DNA from: Pseudolysinimonas_A sp965653335
GTDB lineage: Bacteria; Actinomycetota; Actinomycetes; Actinomycetales; Microbacteriaceae
DNA length: 25,147 bases
Assembly: GCA_965653335.1 (NCBI GenBank)
Contig: CBFGZU010000023.1
Coordinates: 1 to 25,147, forward strand
Direction: 5' to 3'
In this document: positions 1-8,504 of the stretch, one piece after another
Position numbering within the stretch: position 1 is the first letter of the stretch
How the letters are laid out: every line of letters starts with the position of its first letter
The notes under the pieces: model-generated
Told to the model about the DNA's origin: nothing
Databases searched by the model: none
Seen by the model: only the letters and a program-made list of their open reading frames with translations
Program-made: the position numbers and the translations under genes

Positions 1-549
<549 letters not shown>

Positions 550-1248
550 ATGGCCGACGACTCGAAGGAATCCGCGGCCCCCGGCGAGGAGCCGAAGATC
601 CACGACAAGCGCAAGATCGACCCGAAGACGGGCGAGCCTCGCGTGACGAAACCTGTCGCCGACGGGTTTCGCCAGCGACCCGGCGATCCCGAACAACCGA
701 CGGCCGAATCCGAGGAGCCCGCACTCGACGAAGACCCCTCGGGGGCTGAGGATGTGGAACTGATCGACGCGGAGGGACCCGACGTCGAGATCACCGACGC
801 CGACCTCGAACTGCTCGCCGAAGCCGAGCGCGACCTCGTCGCGGAGTACCGGGACCGGGCCGCACGCGCCGAGGCGGAGCTGAAGAACTTCCGCACGCGC
901 GTGGAGCGCGACCGGCAGGCGAATCGCGAGATCGTCATCGCCGAAGTGATCCGGTCGCTGCTGCCCGCGATCGACGACCTCGACCGGGCCGACGCGCACG
1001 GCGACCTCGTCGAGGGCAGTCCGCTTGCGATCGTCGCGCAGAAGATTCGCGCCGGGTTCGACAAGTACGGCCTCGAGCGGGTCGGCGAGCAAGGCGAGCG
1101 CTTCGATCCGAAGCGGCATGAAGCGCTCGTGCGCATCCCGAGCGCGGACGTCGAGTTCGACACGGTCGCTGACGTCATCGAGCCCGGCTACCTGCTCGGC
1201 GAGCGCCTCATCCGCGCCGCCAAGGTCGCCGTCTCCTCTCCCGAGTAA
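550..1248 (+). CDS. grpE: Nucleotide exchange factor GrpE
   Basis: GrpE (232 aa) releases ADP from DnaK and acts as a dimer in the cytoplasm. The first 80 or so residues are acidic and low in complexity, a common actinobacterial extension. A coiled-coil helix follows (about residues 85-125, with the family KNFR motif at 112-115). Next come LPAIDDLDRA (138-147), the FDPxxHEA element (186-192) and the closing beta domain GYLLGERLIRAAKVAV (213-228), all GrpE hallmarks. The ATG abuts the dnaK stop. A purine-rich stretch GAGGAG in the end of dnaK (532-537) can serve as ribosome binding site. It lies between dnaK and dnaJ in the classical actinobacterial order. Confidence 0.96.
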   Translation: MADDSKESAAPGEEPKIHDKRKIDPKTGEPRVTKPVADGFRQRPGDPEQPTAESEEPALDEDPSGAEDVELIDAEGPDVEITDADLELLAEAERDLVAEYRDRAARAEAELKNFRTRVERDRQANREIVIAEVIRSLLPAIDDLDRADAHGDLVEGSPLAIVAQKIRAGFDKYGLERVGEQGERFDPKRHEALVRIPSADVEFDTVADVIEPGYLLGERLIRAAKVAVSSPE

Positions 1249-1265
1249 CCCCGAAGGAGCGGCCG

Positions 1266-2231
1266 ATGGCCAGTCAGGACTGGTTCGACAAAGACTTCTA
1301 CGCCGTTCTCGGCGTGAGTAAAGAGGTCTCCGACGCCGACCTCAAGAAGACCTACCGCAAGCTCGCGCGGCAGCATCACCCCGACTCCAACGCCGGCGAC
1401 GCCCAGGCGGAGGCGCGATTCAAGGAGATCAGCGAGGCGTACTCGGTGCTCTCGGATGCCGGCATGCGCGCCGAGTACGACCAGATGCGGGCCATGGGCT
1501 CGGGCGCGCGATTCACGGCGGGCGGGGCGGGAGCCCAGGGGTTCGACGATATCTTCCGCGGCTTCGGCCGGGGTGCGCAGCGCAACCAGAGCGACTTCGA
1601 CGACATCCTCGGCGGCCTCTTCGGCGGCGGGCGGTTCGGTCAGCCGTCGGGAGGATTCGGCGGGTTCGGCGGCCCGAGCAAGGGCGGCGACATCACCGCC
1701 AACACGACCCTCGATTTTCTCACCGCGATCCGTGGCGACACCGTCGGCTTGAAGATGCAGGACGGTCGCGAGGTCAAGGTGAAAATCCCCGCCGGTGTCG
1801 CCGACGGGCAGAAGATCCGGCTCAAGGGAAAAGGGCAACAGAGCCCCGACGGGGGTGAAGCGGGTGACCTCGTCATCACGGTGGCGGTGCGCCCGCATCC
1901 GGTCTTCGAGCGAGAGGGCCTCAACCTGCGGGTCGAGGTACCGGTGAGCTTCGCCGAGGCCGCCCTCGGCGCGACGATCGAGGTGCCGACCCTCGAAGGC
2001 GACACGGTGCGGCTCAAGGTCGCGGCGGGGACGCCGTCGGGACGCGTGCTGCGCGTCAAAGGCCGCGGCGTCACGACGCAGAAAGGCACCGGCGACCTGC
2101 TCGCCGAAGTCGTCATCGCCGTGCCGAGCAACCTCTCGGCGCCCGCGACAGCGGCCGTCGAAGAGCTCGCGAAAGCGATGCCCGAGAACCCGCGGGACGA
2201 GCTGCTCGCGCGGGCCCGCACAGGGAGGTGA
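1266..2231 (+). CDS. dnaJ: DnaJ-type co-chaperone without zinc finger
   Basis: This 321-aa J-protein stimulates the DnaK ATPase and delivers substrates. It has an N-terminal J domain (about residues 9-72) with HPD at 38-40, then a Gly/Phe-rich linker (about 75-140) and the two beta-barrel C-terminal substrate-binding domains (about 140-310). There is no cysteine in the whole protein, so the CxxCxGxG zinc-finger repeats of canonical DnaJ are missing. This is the class B/CbpA-like form that actinobacteria commonly encode next to grpE, often called DnaJ1. A strong AAGGAG ribosome site at 1254-1259 sits 6 nt before the ATG. Its stop overlaps the hspR ribosome-binding region. A second, zinc-binding DnaJ is probably encoded elsewhere. 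Confidence 0.95.
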   Translation: MASQDWFDKDFYAVLGVSKEVSDADLKKTYRKLARQHHPDSNAGDAQAEARFKEISEAYSVLSDAGMRAEYDQMRAMGSGARFTAGGAGAQGFDDIFRGFGRGAQRNQSDFDDILGGLFGGGRFGQPSGGFGGFGGPSKGGDITANTTLDFLTAIRGDTVGLKMQDGREVKVKIPAGVADGQKIRLKGKGQQSPDGGEAGDLVITVAVRPHPVFEREGLNLRVEVPVSFAEAALGATIEVPTLEGDTVRLKVAAGTPSGRVLRVKGRGVTTQKGTGDLLAEVVIAVPSNLSAPATAAVEELAKAMPENPRDELLARARTGR

Positions 2232-2236
2232 CGGCG

Positions 2237-2683
2237 ATGAGCGACCACTCGGCAGGCTCAGGGCGGCAGCTCGACGAGAACAGCCCGCTGTTCGCGATCG
2301 CGGTCGCTGCCGAACTCAGCGGCATGCACCCGCAGACGCTCCGCCAGTACGACAAGCTCGGGCTCGTCAGCCCGCGCCGCACCGTCGGCCAGTCGCGGCG
2401 CTACTCGATGCGCGATGTCATGCTGCTGCGCCAGGTCGCGCAGCTCTCGGCGGAGGGGCTCAACCTGGAAGGCATCCGGCGCATCCTCGAACTGCAGAAC
2501 CACGTGGCGGCCCTGACCGACCGGGTGCGCGAACTCGAGGCCGCGCTCGCCGACGAACTCCTCAGCCGCCCCGGTCGACGGGTCTTCGCCGCGGGAGCGG
2601 AAGGCGATGTCGTGTCGCTGCGGACGGGGACCCGGGTGAAGAAGTCGAACTCGCTCGTCGTCTGGCGGCCGTTCGCGCCGTAG
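2237..2683 (+). CDS. hspR: Heat-shock repressor HspR (MerR family)
   Basis: HspR (148 aa from the chosen start) is a MerR-type DNA-binding repressor that binds HAIR inverted repeats, with DnaK as co-repressor in actinobacteria. The winged helix-turn-helix is at about residues 18-85 (LFAIAVAAELSGMHPQTLRQ, then the wing with RRTVGQSRRYS). A short coiled coil follows (QNHVAALTDRVRELEAAL) and then the typical HspR tail TRVKKSNSLVVWRPF. I chose the ATG at 2237 because GGGAGGTG at 2223-2230 forms its ribosome site. The GTG at 2228 would use the same bases as a start and is less likely. It is the last gene of the chaperone operon, giving autoregulation. A matching HAIR site is present before clpB in this window. 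Confidence 0.95.
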   Translation: MSDHSAGSGRQLDENSPLFAIAVAAELSGMHPQTLRQYDKLGLVSPRRTVGQSRRYSMRDVMLLRQVAQLSAEGLNLEGIRRILELQNHVAALTDRVRELEAALADELLSRPGRRVFAAGAEGDVVSLRTGTRVKKSNSLVVWRPFAP

Positions 2684-2692
2684 CCGATCGAA

Positions 2693-2723
2693 CCGCGACC
2701 CAACCCGCGGAAGGCCCTAGGCC
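2693..2723. terminator. Weak hairpins between convergent hspR and fdxA
   Basis: Between the convergent ends of hspR and fdxA there are only 33 nt. They contain CCGCG (2693-2697) facing CGCGG (2706-2710) with an 8-nt loop. A second small repeat, GGCC-CTA-GGCC (2713-2723), overlaps the fdxA stop. Neither is followed by a T-run, so this is only a possible bidirectional stop signal. Confidence 0.22.
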
Positions 2724-3040
2724 GCTCCGGCGGGCGGAAGCGCCGCGATGATCGGGTGGTCGCCCGCGAAAACGCCGACTTTCGCGGCTCCGCCCGGGGA
2801 TCCGATCTCGTCGAAGAACTCGACGTTCGCGGTGTAGTAGTCGGCCCAAGCTTCGGGCAGGTCGTCTTGGTAGTAGATGGCTTCGACGGGGCAGACGGGC
2901 TCGCACGCGCCGCAGTCGACGCACTCGTCGGGCTGGATGTAGAGCATCCGGTCGCCCTCGTAGATGCAGTCGACCGGGCACTCGTCGATGCAGGCGCGGT
3001 CTTTGACATCCACGCACGGAAGAGCGATGACGTAGGTCAT
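2717..3040 (-). CDS. fdxA: 7Fe-type ferredoxin FdxA
   Basis: This is a 107-aa soluble electron carrier of the 7Fe (3Fe-4S plus 4Fe-4S) bacterial ferredoxin family. The cysteine pattern matches that family: C9, C17 and C50 would hold the 3Fe cluster and C21, C40, C43, C46 the 4Fe cluster, with C25 as the extra free cysteine. The C-terminal extension (about 55-107) is also typical. Its ATG overlaps the fprA stop (ATGA), so it is translationally coupled to its likely reductase. There is no good ribosome site of its own. Position at the end of the sulfur block suggests that it carries electrons from FprA to the sulfite reductase Sir; that link is inference from context. Confidence 0.94.
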   Translation of the reverse strand: MTYVIALPCVDVKDRACIDECPVDCIYEGDRMLYIQPDECVDCGACEPVCPVEAIYYQDDLPEAWADYYTANVEFFDEIGSPGGAAKVGVFAGDHPIIAALPPAGAA

Positions 3041-4422
3041 GGCGCCGCCAATGCGTCGACCCGGGAGATGTCGACTTGCTCGTCGCGCGGTACGACCTTC
3101 ACGCGCTCGCGGACGACATCGGACTCGTCGGCCTCGCCGAGGGCACGCTCGTGCGCGTCGAGCGCGAGCCATCCCTGCCAGGTCGTGTAGCGCACGTCGC
3201 GAGATTCGAGCAACTCGAGCACCGCGTTCGGGTCGGTCGTCGCGGGCACGGGCAACGAGGCGACGTCGTCGGCGATCCGGGCGACCGTCTCGGACGCGTC
3301 GCCCTTGGTGTGACCGATGAGTCCGACCGGCCCGCGCTTGATCCACCCGGTGGCGTAGAGGCCCGGGATGGGCGTACCGGTGGCATCCAGCACGCGACCC
3401 GCCTCGTTCGGGATGACGCCGGCACGCTCGTCGAACGGCACCCCGGGCAGCGGCGAACCGAAGTAGCCGACCGCGCGATACACCGCCTGCAGGGGATAGT
3501 CGAGGATCTCGCCGGTGCCGTGCACGGAGCCGTCGGCCGCGACCTCGGTGCGCTCGAACCGCATCCCCTCGACCCGGCCGTCGCCGTAGATCTCGACGGG
3601 CGCGTGGAGGAAGTGCAAGTGCAGCCGTCGAGACGCGCCGAGCGGCTCGCGGCGCCGCCAGCTCTCGAGCGTTCGCGTCATGACCTTGACCTGATTGTTG
3701 GCGGCGATGAGCTCCTCGGCGTGTTCACCGAGCTCGAAGTCGTCGTCGTACACGATGACGTCGACGTCGGGCACGTCGGCGAGTTCGCGCAGCTCGATCG
3801 GCGTGAACTTCACGTGCGCGGGACTGCGGCGACCGAAGACGTGAACGTCGGTCACGGGCGAGCCGAGCAGGCCCGCGTGCACGTTCTCGGGGATGTCGGT
3901 GCTCAACAGGTCGTGAGGACGCTTGGCGAGCATCCGGGCGACATCCAAGGCGACGTTGCCGTTGCCGATCACCGCCACGTCGGTCGCGTCGAGAGGCCAG
4001 GTGCGCGCGACGTCGGGGTGGCCGTCGTACCACGAGACGAAGTCGGCCGCTCCGAACGAACCCGGTAGGTCGATGCCCGGGATGTCGAGATCGGCGTCGC
4101 GGAGGGCACCGGTCGCGAAGATGACCGCGTGGTAGTGGGCGCGCAGGTCATCGAGGGTGAGGTCGACGCCGTACGTGACGTTGCCGAGGAAGCGCATGCT
4201 GCCCGCATCGAGCATCTCGTGCAGCGAGTTGACGATGCCCTTGATGCGCGGGTGGTCGGGGGCGACCCCGTATCGGATGAGACCGTACGGCGCGGGGAGC
4301 GACTCGATCACGTCGATCGTCACCTCACGCCCCGCCTCGGCGGCGACGCGAGAGAGGATGTTGCCCGCATAGACGCCGGCGGGGCCGGCGCCGATGATGG
4401 CGACGCGAAGGGGACTGGTCAC
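3037..4422 (-). CDS. fprA: Ferredoxin-NADP+ reductase FprA
   Basis: This 461-aa flavoprotein moves electrons between NADPH and ferredoxin, and belongs to the adrenodoxin-reductase-like FprA group found in mycobacteria and relatives. The FAD-binding GAGPAG is at residues 11-16. It is followed by the family segment PYGLIRYGVAPDHPRIK (about 45-61), an NADP site with VIGNGNVALDVARML, and the C-terminal ATGWIKRGPVGLIGHTKGDA that closes over FAD. Start GTG at 4422 is chosen over the longer open frame because the Rossmann motif follows at once and AAAGG (4430-4434) gives a ribosome site 7 nt away. The GTGA overlap with the cysG stop and the ATGA overlap with fdxA place it inside one operon. Its expected job here is to feed sulfite reduction. 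Confidence 0.94.
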   Translation of the reverse strand: MTSPLRVAIIGAGPAGVYAGNILSRVAAEAGREVTIDVIESLPAPYGLIRYGVAPDHPRIKGIVNSLHEMLDAGSMRFLGNVTYGVDLTLDDLRAHYHAVIFATGALRDADLDIPGIDLPGSFGAADFVSWYDGHPDVARTWPLDATDVAVIGNGNVALDVARMLAKRPHDLLSTDIPENVHAGLLGSPVTDVHVFGRRSPAHVKFTPIELRELADVPDVDVIVYDDDFELGEHAEELIAANNQVKVMTRTLESWRRREPLGASRRLHLHFLHAPVEIYGDGRVEGMRFERTEVAADGSVHGTGEILDYPLQAVYRAVGYFGSPLPGVPFDERAGVIPNEAGRVLDATGTPIPGLYATGWIKRGPVGLIGHTKGDASETVARIADDVASLPVPATTDPNAVLELLESRDVRYTTWQGWLALDAHERALGEADESDVVRERVKVVPRDEQVDISRVDALAAP

Positions 4423-5654
4423 AGGGAGGCCTTTCCGACGAGGGCGTGCGGGGTCGAGGGAGTGTGCGGGCGGAGGGCGACGACGTCGCCGACGACGATC
4501 ACGGCGGGCGAGCGGACTCCGCGTGCGTCGGCGAGTGCGGCGATCGTTCCGAGGGTGCCGACCGTCACGCGCTCGTTTTCGCACGTGCCGTTCTCGATGA
4601 TCGCGACGGGGCAGTCGAGGCCGCGGAGACCCGCGGCGAGTTCCGAGGCCGACCCGGCGAGAGTGCTGACGCCCATGAGCAGCACGACCGTGTGGTCGCG
4701 ACCCCCCGGGATCGCGGCGATCTGTTCGTGACCGGTGACGACGGTGAAACCGTGGGCGACGCCGCGGTGCGTCACCGGGATGCCCGCCGCCGCCGGCACC
4801 GCGATCGCACTCGTGATGCCCGGCACGACCTCGACCGGCACGCCGTGGAGGCGGCAGAAGTCGGCTTCCTCGCCGCCGCGGCCGAGCACGAAGGGGTCGC
4901 CGCCCTTGAGCCGCACGACTCGCTTTCCCGCCCGCGCGTGCTCGACGAGCAAGGCGTTGATCTCGTCTTGCGGAACGGGATGGTGGCCCGGCAGCTTTCC
5001 GACGTCGATGATGAGCACATCATCGCCGAGCTCCCGCAGCAGGTCGCGCGGACCCAAGCGGTCGGCGATGACGACGTCCGCTTCGGCGAGCAGAAGCCGA
5101 CCCCGTACGGTGATGAGATCGGGGTCGCCGGGGCCTCCTCCGACGAGGTGGACGGTGCCGACCTCCGAGAGGGCGCGCCGCCGCCGCCGGAGCGGGAACT
5201 TCCCCGCGGCGAGCCGGGTGGCGATCGCGTCGCGCAACGCCATCGCGCGTCGCGGGTCGCCGCCCGCCGACACGCTCACGGTCACGTCGCCGCGCCGCGC
5301 GACGGCGGGAACCCACGCGGTGGCTCGGCGATGGTCGGAGGCGTCGACGCACCAGATGCGCAATGCCGACGCGTCGGCGCTCACGAGCGCGTCGACGTCG
5401 GCGACGCCGGTCGCGGTGTGCACGAGCCACGCGCCCGCGAGGTCGCCCGACTCGTACTTCCGCGGGCGCCAGTTGACGGCACCCGCGCGGAGGAGGGAGC
5501 GGAGTTCCACGCCGGCTTCGGGGGCGATCACGGTGACGAGTGCCCCCGCCTCGACGAGTCCGGATGCCCGGCGGGCCGCCACAGCGCCCCCGCCGACGAC
5601 GACGACTTCCCGGCCCTCGAGCTGCACCCCGAGCGGGTAGGGATGCGCGGTCAC
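4419..5654 (-). CDS. cysG: Bifunctional siroheme-synthesis protein (SirC-like + uroporphyrinogen III methyltransferase)
   Basis: This 411-aa fusion makes precursors of siroheme, the cofactor of sulfite reductase. Residues 1-160 are a precorrin-2 dehydrogenase-like NAD-binding domain with GGGAVAARRA (21-30). Residues 166 to about 405 are the SAM-dependent uroporphyrinogen III C-methyltransferase, with VGGGPGDPDLITVRG (171-185), RLKGGDPFVLGRG (248-260) and VVPGITSA (276-283). The order is the same as in enterobacterial CysG. Whether the first domain also carries out the final iron insertion cannot be told from sequence; a separate SirB is encoded at 13328-14044. Start GTG at 5654 has GGGAG (5661-5665) at good spacing and overlaps the ssuC stop as GTGA. 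Confidence 0.94.
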   Translation of the reverse strand: MTAHPYPLGVQLEGREVVVVGGGAVAARRASGLVEAGALVTVIAPEAGVELRSLLRAGAVNWRPRKYESGDLAGAWLVHTATGVADVDALVSADASALRIWCVDASDHRRATAWVPAVARRGDVTVSVSAGGDPRRAMALRDAIATRLAAGKFPLRRRRRALSEVGTVHLVGGGPGDPDLITVRGRLLLAEADVVIADRLGPRDLLRELGDDVLIIDVGKLPGHHPVPQDEINALLVEHARAGKRVVRLKGGDPFVLGRGGEEADFCRLHGVPVEVVPGITSAIAVPAAAGIPVTHRGVAHGFTVVTGHEQIAAIPGGRDHTVVLLMGVSTLAGSASELAAGLRGLDCPVAIIENGTCENERVTVGTLGTIAALADARGVRSPAVIVVGDVVALRPHTPSTPHALVGKASL

Positions 5655-6595
5655 CGGGTGCTCCCGGAGAGCAAGCCGCGGCCGCGGAGCAGGCGCCGTT
5701 CGAGGGGCGCGAAGACGACGAGTTCGACGAGGATGCCGATCGCCAGGATGACGAGGATCGTCGTGAGAACCGCCGCGAGGTCGGCGAGCTCGCGACTCTG
5801 GTTGAGCATCGTGCCCAGGCCGAAGCCGATCGTGCCGCCCGTCGTGATGATCTCAGCGGCCATGAGCGAGCGCCACGAGAAGGCCCAGCCTTGCTTGAGG
5901 CCGGCGAAGTAGCCGGGCATCGCGGCGGGCAGACCGATCAGAGTCGCCTGCTGGATTCGCGACGCCCCCAGAACGATGCCGACGCGCCGGAGCTGCGGCG
6001 GGACCTGGTCGACCCCCGCGACGAGCCCGTTGGCGATCGACGGGACGGCGCCCATGAGCACCACGAAATAGGCGGTCGCGTCGGTGAGGCCGAACCAGAG
6101 AATGGCGGCGGGCACCCACGCCACCGAGGGCAGCACTTGAAGGCCGGAGACGAGCGGGCCGAGAGCGCGCCGCACGATCCGGACCTCGGCGAGAAGCAGG
6201 CCGATCGGGGTGCCGACAGCGATCGCGATGAGGAAGCCGATGAAGCCGCGCTCGAGGCTCGTCGTGACCGCGAGCTGCACCCGCCCGCTCTCCCATGCCG
6301 CGCCGAACGCGTCGGCGACGGCGAGCGGTCCGGGGAAGAGGTCGGGACGCGGTTGCGCGATCACGACGTAGGCCTGCCACGCGACGACGAGGAGGACGAG
6401 CAACAGAATCGGAGGCAACACGCCGGCGGCGCGGCGGCGCCACGCGCTCCGTTTCGGAGGCGCGACCGTCTGCAGCGCGTCGAGTCCCGCCTCGAGAGTG
6501 CGAAGGTCGTCCGCGGAGGTTTCTGGCAGGGGGGAGCTATCCGGCCGGGCGGAGGCGAGGGCGGTGGGAGCCTCCGGCGTCAGGTCACGCGGCAT
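5651..6595 (-). CDS. ssuC: ABC transporter permease, SsuC/TauC-like
   Basis: This 314-aa inner-membrane permease belongs to the nitrate/sulfonate/taurine importer class. After a 75-residue cytoplasmic lead come about six membrane spans. The first is ILLLVLLVVAWQAYVVI, and the binding-protein-dependent transport loop lies around GLKQGWAFSWRSLMAAEII, which contains the EAA-type contact helix. Start ATG at 6595 has AAAGGAG (6606-6612) upstream and overlaps the end of ssuB by 11 nt. The much longer open frame running to 7063 is only a shadow of ssuB. Together with ssuB and ssuA it forms a complete importer. Substrate is not decided by sequence: aliphatic sulfonates, taurine or sulfate itself are all possible in this sulfate-assimilation setting. 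Confidence 0.9.
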   Translation of the reverse strand: MPRDLTPEAPTALASARPDSSPLPETSADDLRTLEAGLDALQTVAPPKRSAWRRRAAGVLPPILLLVLLVVAWQAYVVIAQPRPDLFPGPLAVADAFGAAWESGRVQLAVTTSLERGFIGFLIAIAVGTPIGLLLAEVRIVRRALGPLVSGLQVLPSVAWVPAAILWFGLTDATAYFVVLMGAVPSIANGLVAGVDQVPPQLRRVGIVLGASRIQQATLIGLPAAMPGYFAGLKQGWAFSWRSLMAAEIITTGGTIGFGLGTMLNQSRELADLAAVLTTILVILAIGILVELVVFAPLERRLLRGRGLLSGSTR

Positions 6596-7331
6596 TGCGA
6601 CGGATCTCCTTTCGCAGCTGATCGGTGATCTCGATCGCGAGACGGGAGACCTCGGGCGATTCGATCCGCCGCGGTCCCGAGTCGTCCACTCGCCATTCGT
6701 TGGCGATCCGGCCGGGTCGCGACGACATGAGCAGCACGCGCTGGCCGAGCCGCGCGGCCTCCCGGACGTTGTGGGTGACGAACACGATCGTGCGCCCGGT
6801 CCGGCGCCAGACGAGTTCGAGCTCTTCGTGCAACAGGTCGCGGGTGATCGCGTCGAGAGCTGCGAACGGCTCGTCCATGAGGAGCACCGGGCGGTCCTGG
6901 GCGAGGGAACGGGCGAGCGCGACGCGCTGGCGCATTCCCCCGGAGAGTTCGTGCGGACGCTTCTGCGCGGCATCCGCGAGGTTGACGAGATCGAGCAACT
7001 CGAGGGCCTGCGCCCGACGCTGCTGGCGCGGGACTCCGCGCAGCCGCAGGGCGAGCTCGACATTGCGACGAGCGGTGAGCCAGGGGAAAAGCGCGGCGTC
7101 CTGGAACATGACGGCGACCTTCCCGCTGGGGACCGTCACGGATCCGGTGGTCGGGCGCTCCAGTCCCGCGATGATGTTCAGCAGGGTCGACTTGCCGCAT
7201 CCTGATGCCCCGAGCAGACACACGAACTCGCCCGGCTCGATGCGCAGGTCGATGCCGTCGAGAACGAGAGGCCCAGCCTCGCCGAAGCGCTTGCTGAGCG
7301 CCTCGATAGAGATGGCGGGCTGGGCACTCAC
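6585..7331 (-). CDS. ssuB: ABC transporter ATPase, SsuB/TauB-like
   Basis: This 248-aa ATP-hydrolysing subunit drives the SsuC permease from the cytoplasmic side. The motifs are complete: Walker A GASGCGKST (41-49), Q-loop MFQDAALFPW (Q87), signature LSGGMRQR (129-136), Walker B VLLMDEPF (149-156) and the switch His in FVTHN. It closely follows the NrtD/SsuB/TauB pattern, including the DEPFAALD form. Start GTG at 7331 is preceded by AAGGAG five bases away, and this ribosome site runs into the stop codon of ssuA, a sign of coupled translation. Confidence 0.92.
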   Translation of the reverse strand: MSAQPAISIEALSKRFGEAGPLVLDGIDLRIEPGEFVCLLGASGCGKSTLLNIIAGLERPTTGSVTVPSGKVAVMFQDAALFPWLTARRNVELALRLRGVPRQQRRAQALELLDLVNLADAAQKRPHELSGGMRQRVALARSLAQDRPVLLMDEPFAALDAITRDLLHEELELVWRRTGRTIVFVTHNVREAARLGQRVLLMSSRPGRIANEWRVDDSGPRRIESPEVSRLAIEITDQLRKEIRRNAA

Positions 7332-7333
7332 GT

Positions 7334-8395
7334 CTACTCCTTCCCGAGTCCGTCCGCCGAGACGGCCTCGGCGCCGGCGGCGCGGAGGATCTCGTTCAGC
7401 AGGCGGAAGTCGAAGAGACCGTCGATGTCACCGTCGGTGCCCGTCCCCGCCTCGACGGCGTGGTCGACGAGTACCGGGAAGGTGTCGGCGGCCGGGTCGA
7501 CCGAGAACGCGACGTTCGCGAGGGCGCGCGTGATCACATCGTCGGCGAGGGCCTTCCCCGTGTCGGCGGTCAGGCGGGCGTTGACGACGTCGGCGACCTG
7601 GTCCGGGTTCTCGTTGAGCCAGTTGACGGCTTCGACGTGTCCGTCGAGCAGCGCCTTCACGGTCTCCGGGTGCTCGGCGAGGAAGGTCTTGTTGACCAGC
7701 AGCACGGTCGTCGGGAAGATCCCGTCCTCCCACAGGTCCGCCTCGTCGGCCAGCACGTGAGCCCCGCCTTCGATCACGAGCCGGGAGACCCAGGGCTCCG
7801 GCAGCCAGGCGCCGTCGAGCTCGCCCTGCTGGAAGAGCGCCAGGGTGTCGGCGTTCTCGGTCGGTGTGATGCTCACGTCTCCTCCGCCCTCCGTCGTCGT
7901 CTCGAAACCTTCGTCGGCGAGCCAGGCGCGCAACGCGACATCTTGCGTGTTGCCGAGCTGCGGGGTCGCGAGCGTCGCGCCGGCCAGGTCGGAAGGGGTG
8001 TCGATGCCGTCGCGCACGACGAGAGCGGCGCCCCCGGTCGTCGCGCCCGCGACGACGACCGCCGATGCGCCGCCGCTCTTGATGTAGGTGTTGATCGCGG
8101 GGCTCGGTCCGATGTACGCGGCGTCGATGGCACCCGCGCTGATCGCCTCGATCGTCGCGGGGCCGGCGTTGAAGAGTTCGGTCGTCAGGGTGGTGTCGCC
8201 GAGCGCATCCTCGAAGAAGCCCTGCTCGAGCCCGACGAGGGCCGGGGCGTGCGTGACATTGGCGAAATACCCGAGGTGCACCTCTTCGGCGGGTGAGGTG
8301 CTTTGTTCGCTCGCCGAGGAAGTCGCCGAGCACCCGCTCAGCAGCGAGGCGGCGGCGAGCAGGGCGGTCGATGCGAGTACGGTGCGGCGGGTCAT
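7334..8395 (-). CDS. ssuA: SsuA/NrtA-like substrate-binding lipoprotein
   Basis: This 353-aa extracytoplasmic solute-binding protein captures the substrate for SsuBC. The leader MTRRTVLASTALLAAASLL ends in a lipobox LSGC, with C22 as the likely lipidated residue. The paired arginines resemble a Tat motif only loosely. The mature part has the NitT/TauT-family fold signature: HLGYFANVTHAPALVGLEQG, NAGPATIEAISAGAIDAAYIGPSP and a C-terminal LLDGHVEAVNWLNENP region. ATG at 8395 is chosen because the signal peptide starts there and GAAAGGAAG (about 8403-8411) is its ribosome site; the open frame to 8512 has no such features. It is the first gene after a 109-nt gap downstream of cysN and may start its own transcript. 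No SsuD or TauD oxygenase gene is nearby. Confidence 0.92.
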   Translation of the reverse strand: MTRRTVLASTALLAAASLLSGCSATSSASEQSTSPAEEVHLGYFANVTHAPALVGLEQGFFEDALGDTTLTTELFNAGPATIEAISAGAIDAAYIGPSPAINTYIKSGGASAVVVAGATTGGAALVVRDGIDTPSDLAGATLATPQLGNTQDVALRAWLADEGFETTTEGGGDVSITPTENADTLALFQQGELDGAWLPEPWVSRLVIEGGAHVLADEADLWEDGIFPTTVLLVNKTFLAEHPETVKALLDGHVEAVNWLNENPDQVADVVNARLTADTGKALADDVITRALANVAFSVDPAADTFPVLVDHAVEAGTGTDGDIDGLFDFRLLNEILRAAGAEAVSADGLGKE

Positions 8396-8435
8396 TCTGA
8401 TTCTTCCTTTCGCAATAACGGATGAGGTAGGCGCC

Positions 8436-8465
8436 ACAGTAGGTGCGCCCGCACCGTCTCGCGAA
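8436..8465 (-). promoter_or_regulatory. Possible ssuA promoter
   Basis: On the minus strand TTCGCG (8465-8460), an 18-nt spacer and TACTGT (8441-8436) give a plausible -35/-10 pair about 40 nt before the ssuA ATG. The gap of 109 nt between cysN and ssuA is the largest inside the cysD-to-fdxA run. The core GTGTGAC (8480-8474) lies 8 nt upstream of the -35 element. This is a pattern match only. Confidence 0.35.
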
Positions 8466-8504
8466 AAGGCCGTGTCACACCCGGTCACCGACCGTAAGAG
8501 AACC

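Noticed and set aside
2228..2236. GTG start for hspR at 2228
   Set aside because: The GTG is part of the GGGAGGTG ribosome site that fits the ATG at 2237; using it would leave the gene without a ribosome site.
6596..7063. Longer ssuC with a start at 7063
   Set aside because: The added region lies entirely within ssuB in another frame, is Ser/Arg-rich without motif, and a strong AAAGGAG marks the ATG at 6595.
8396..8458. 20-codon GTG-initiated leader ORF ending on the ssuA ATG (ATGA)
   Set aside because: It lacks cysteine codons and a ribosome site, and its start lies upstream of the proposed -10 box. An ORF this short is expected by chance.
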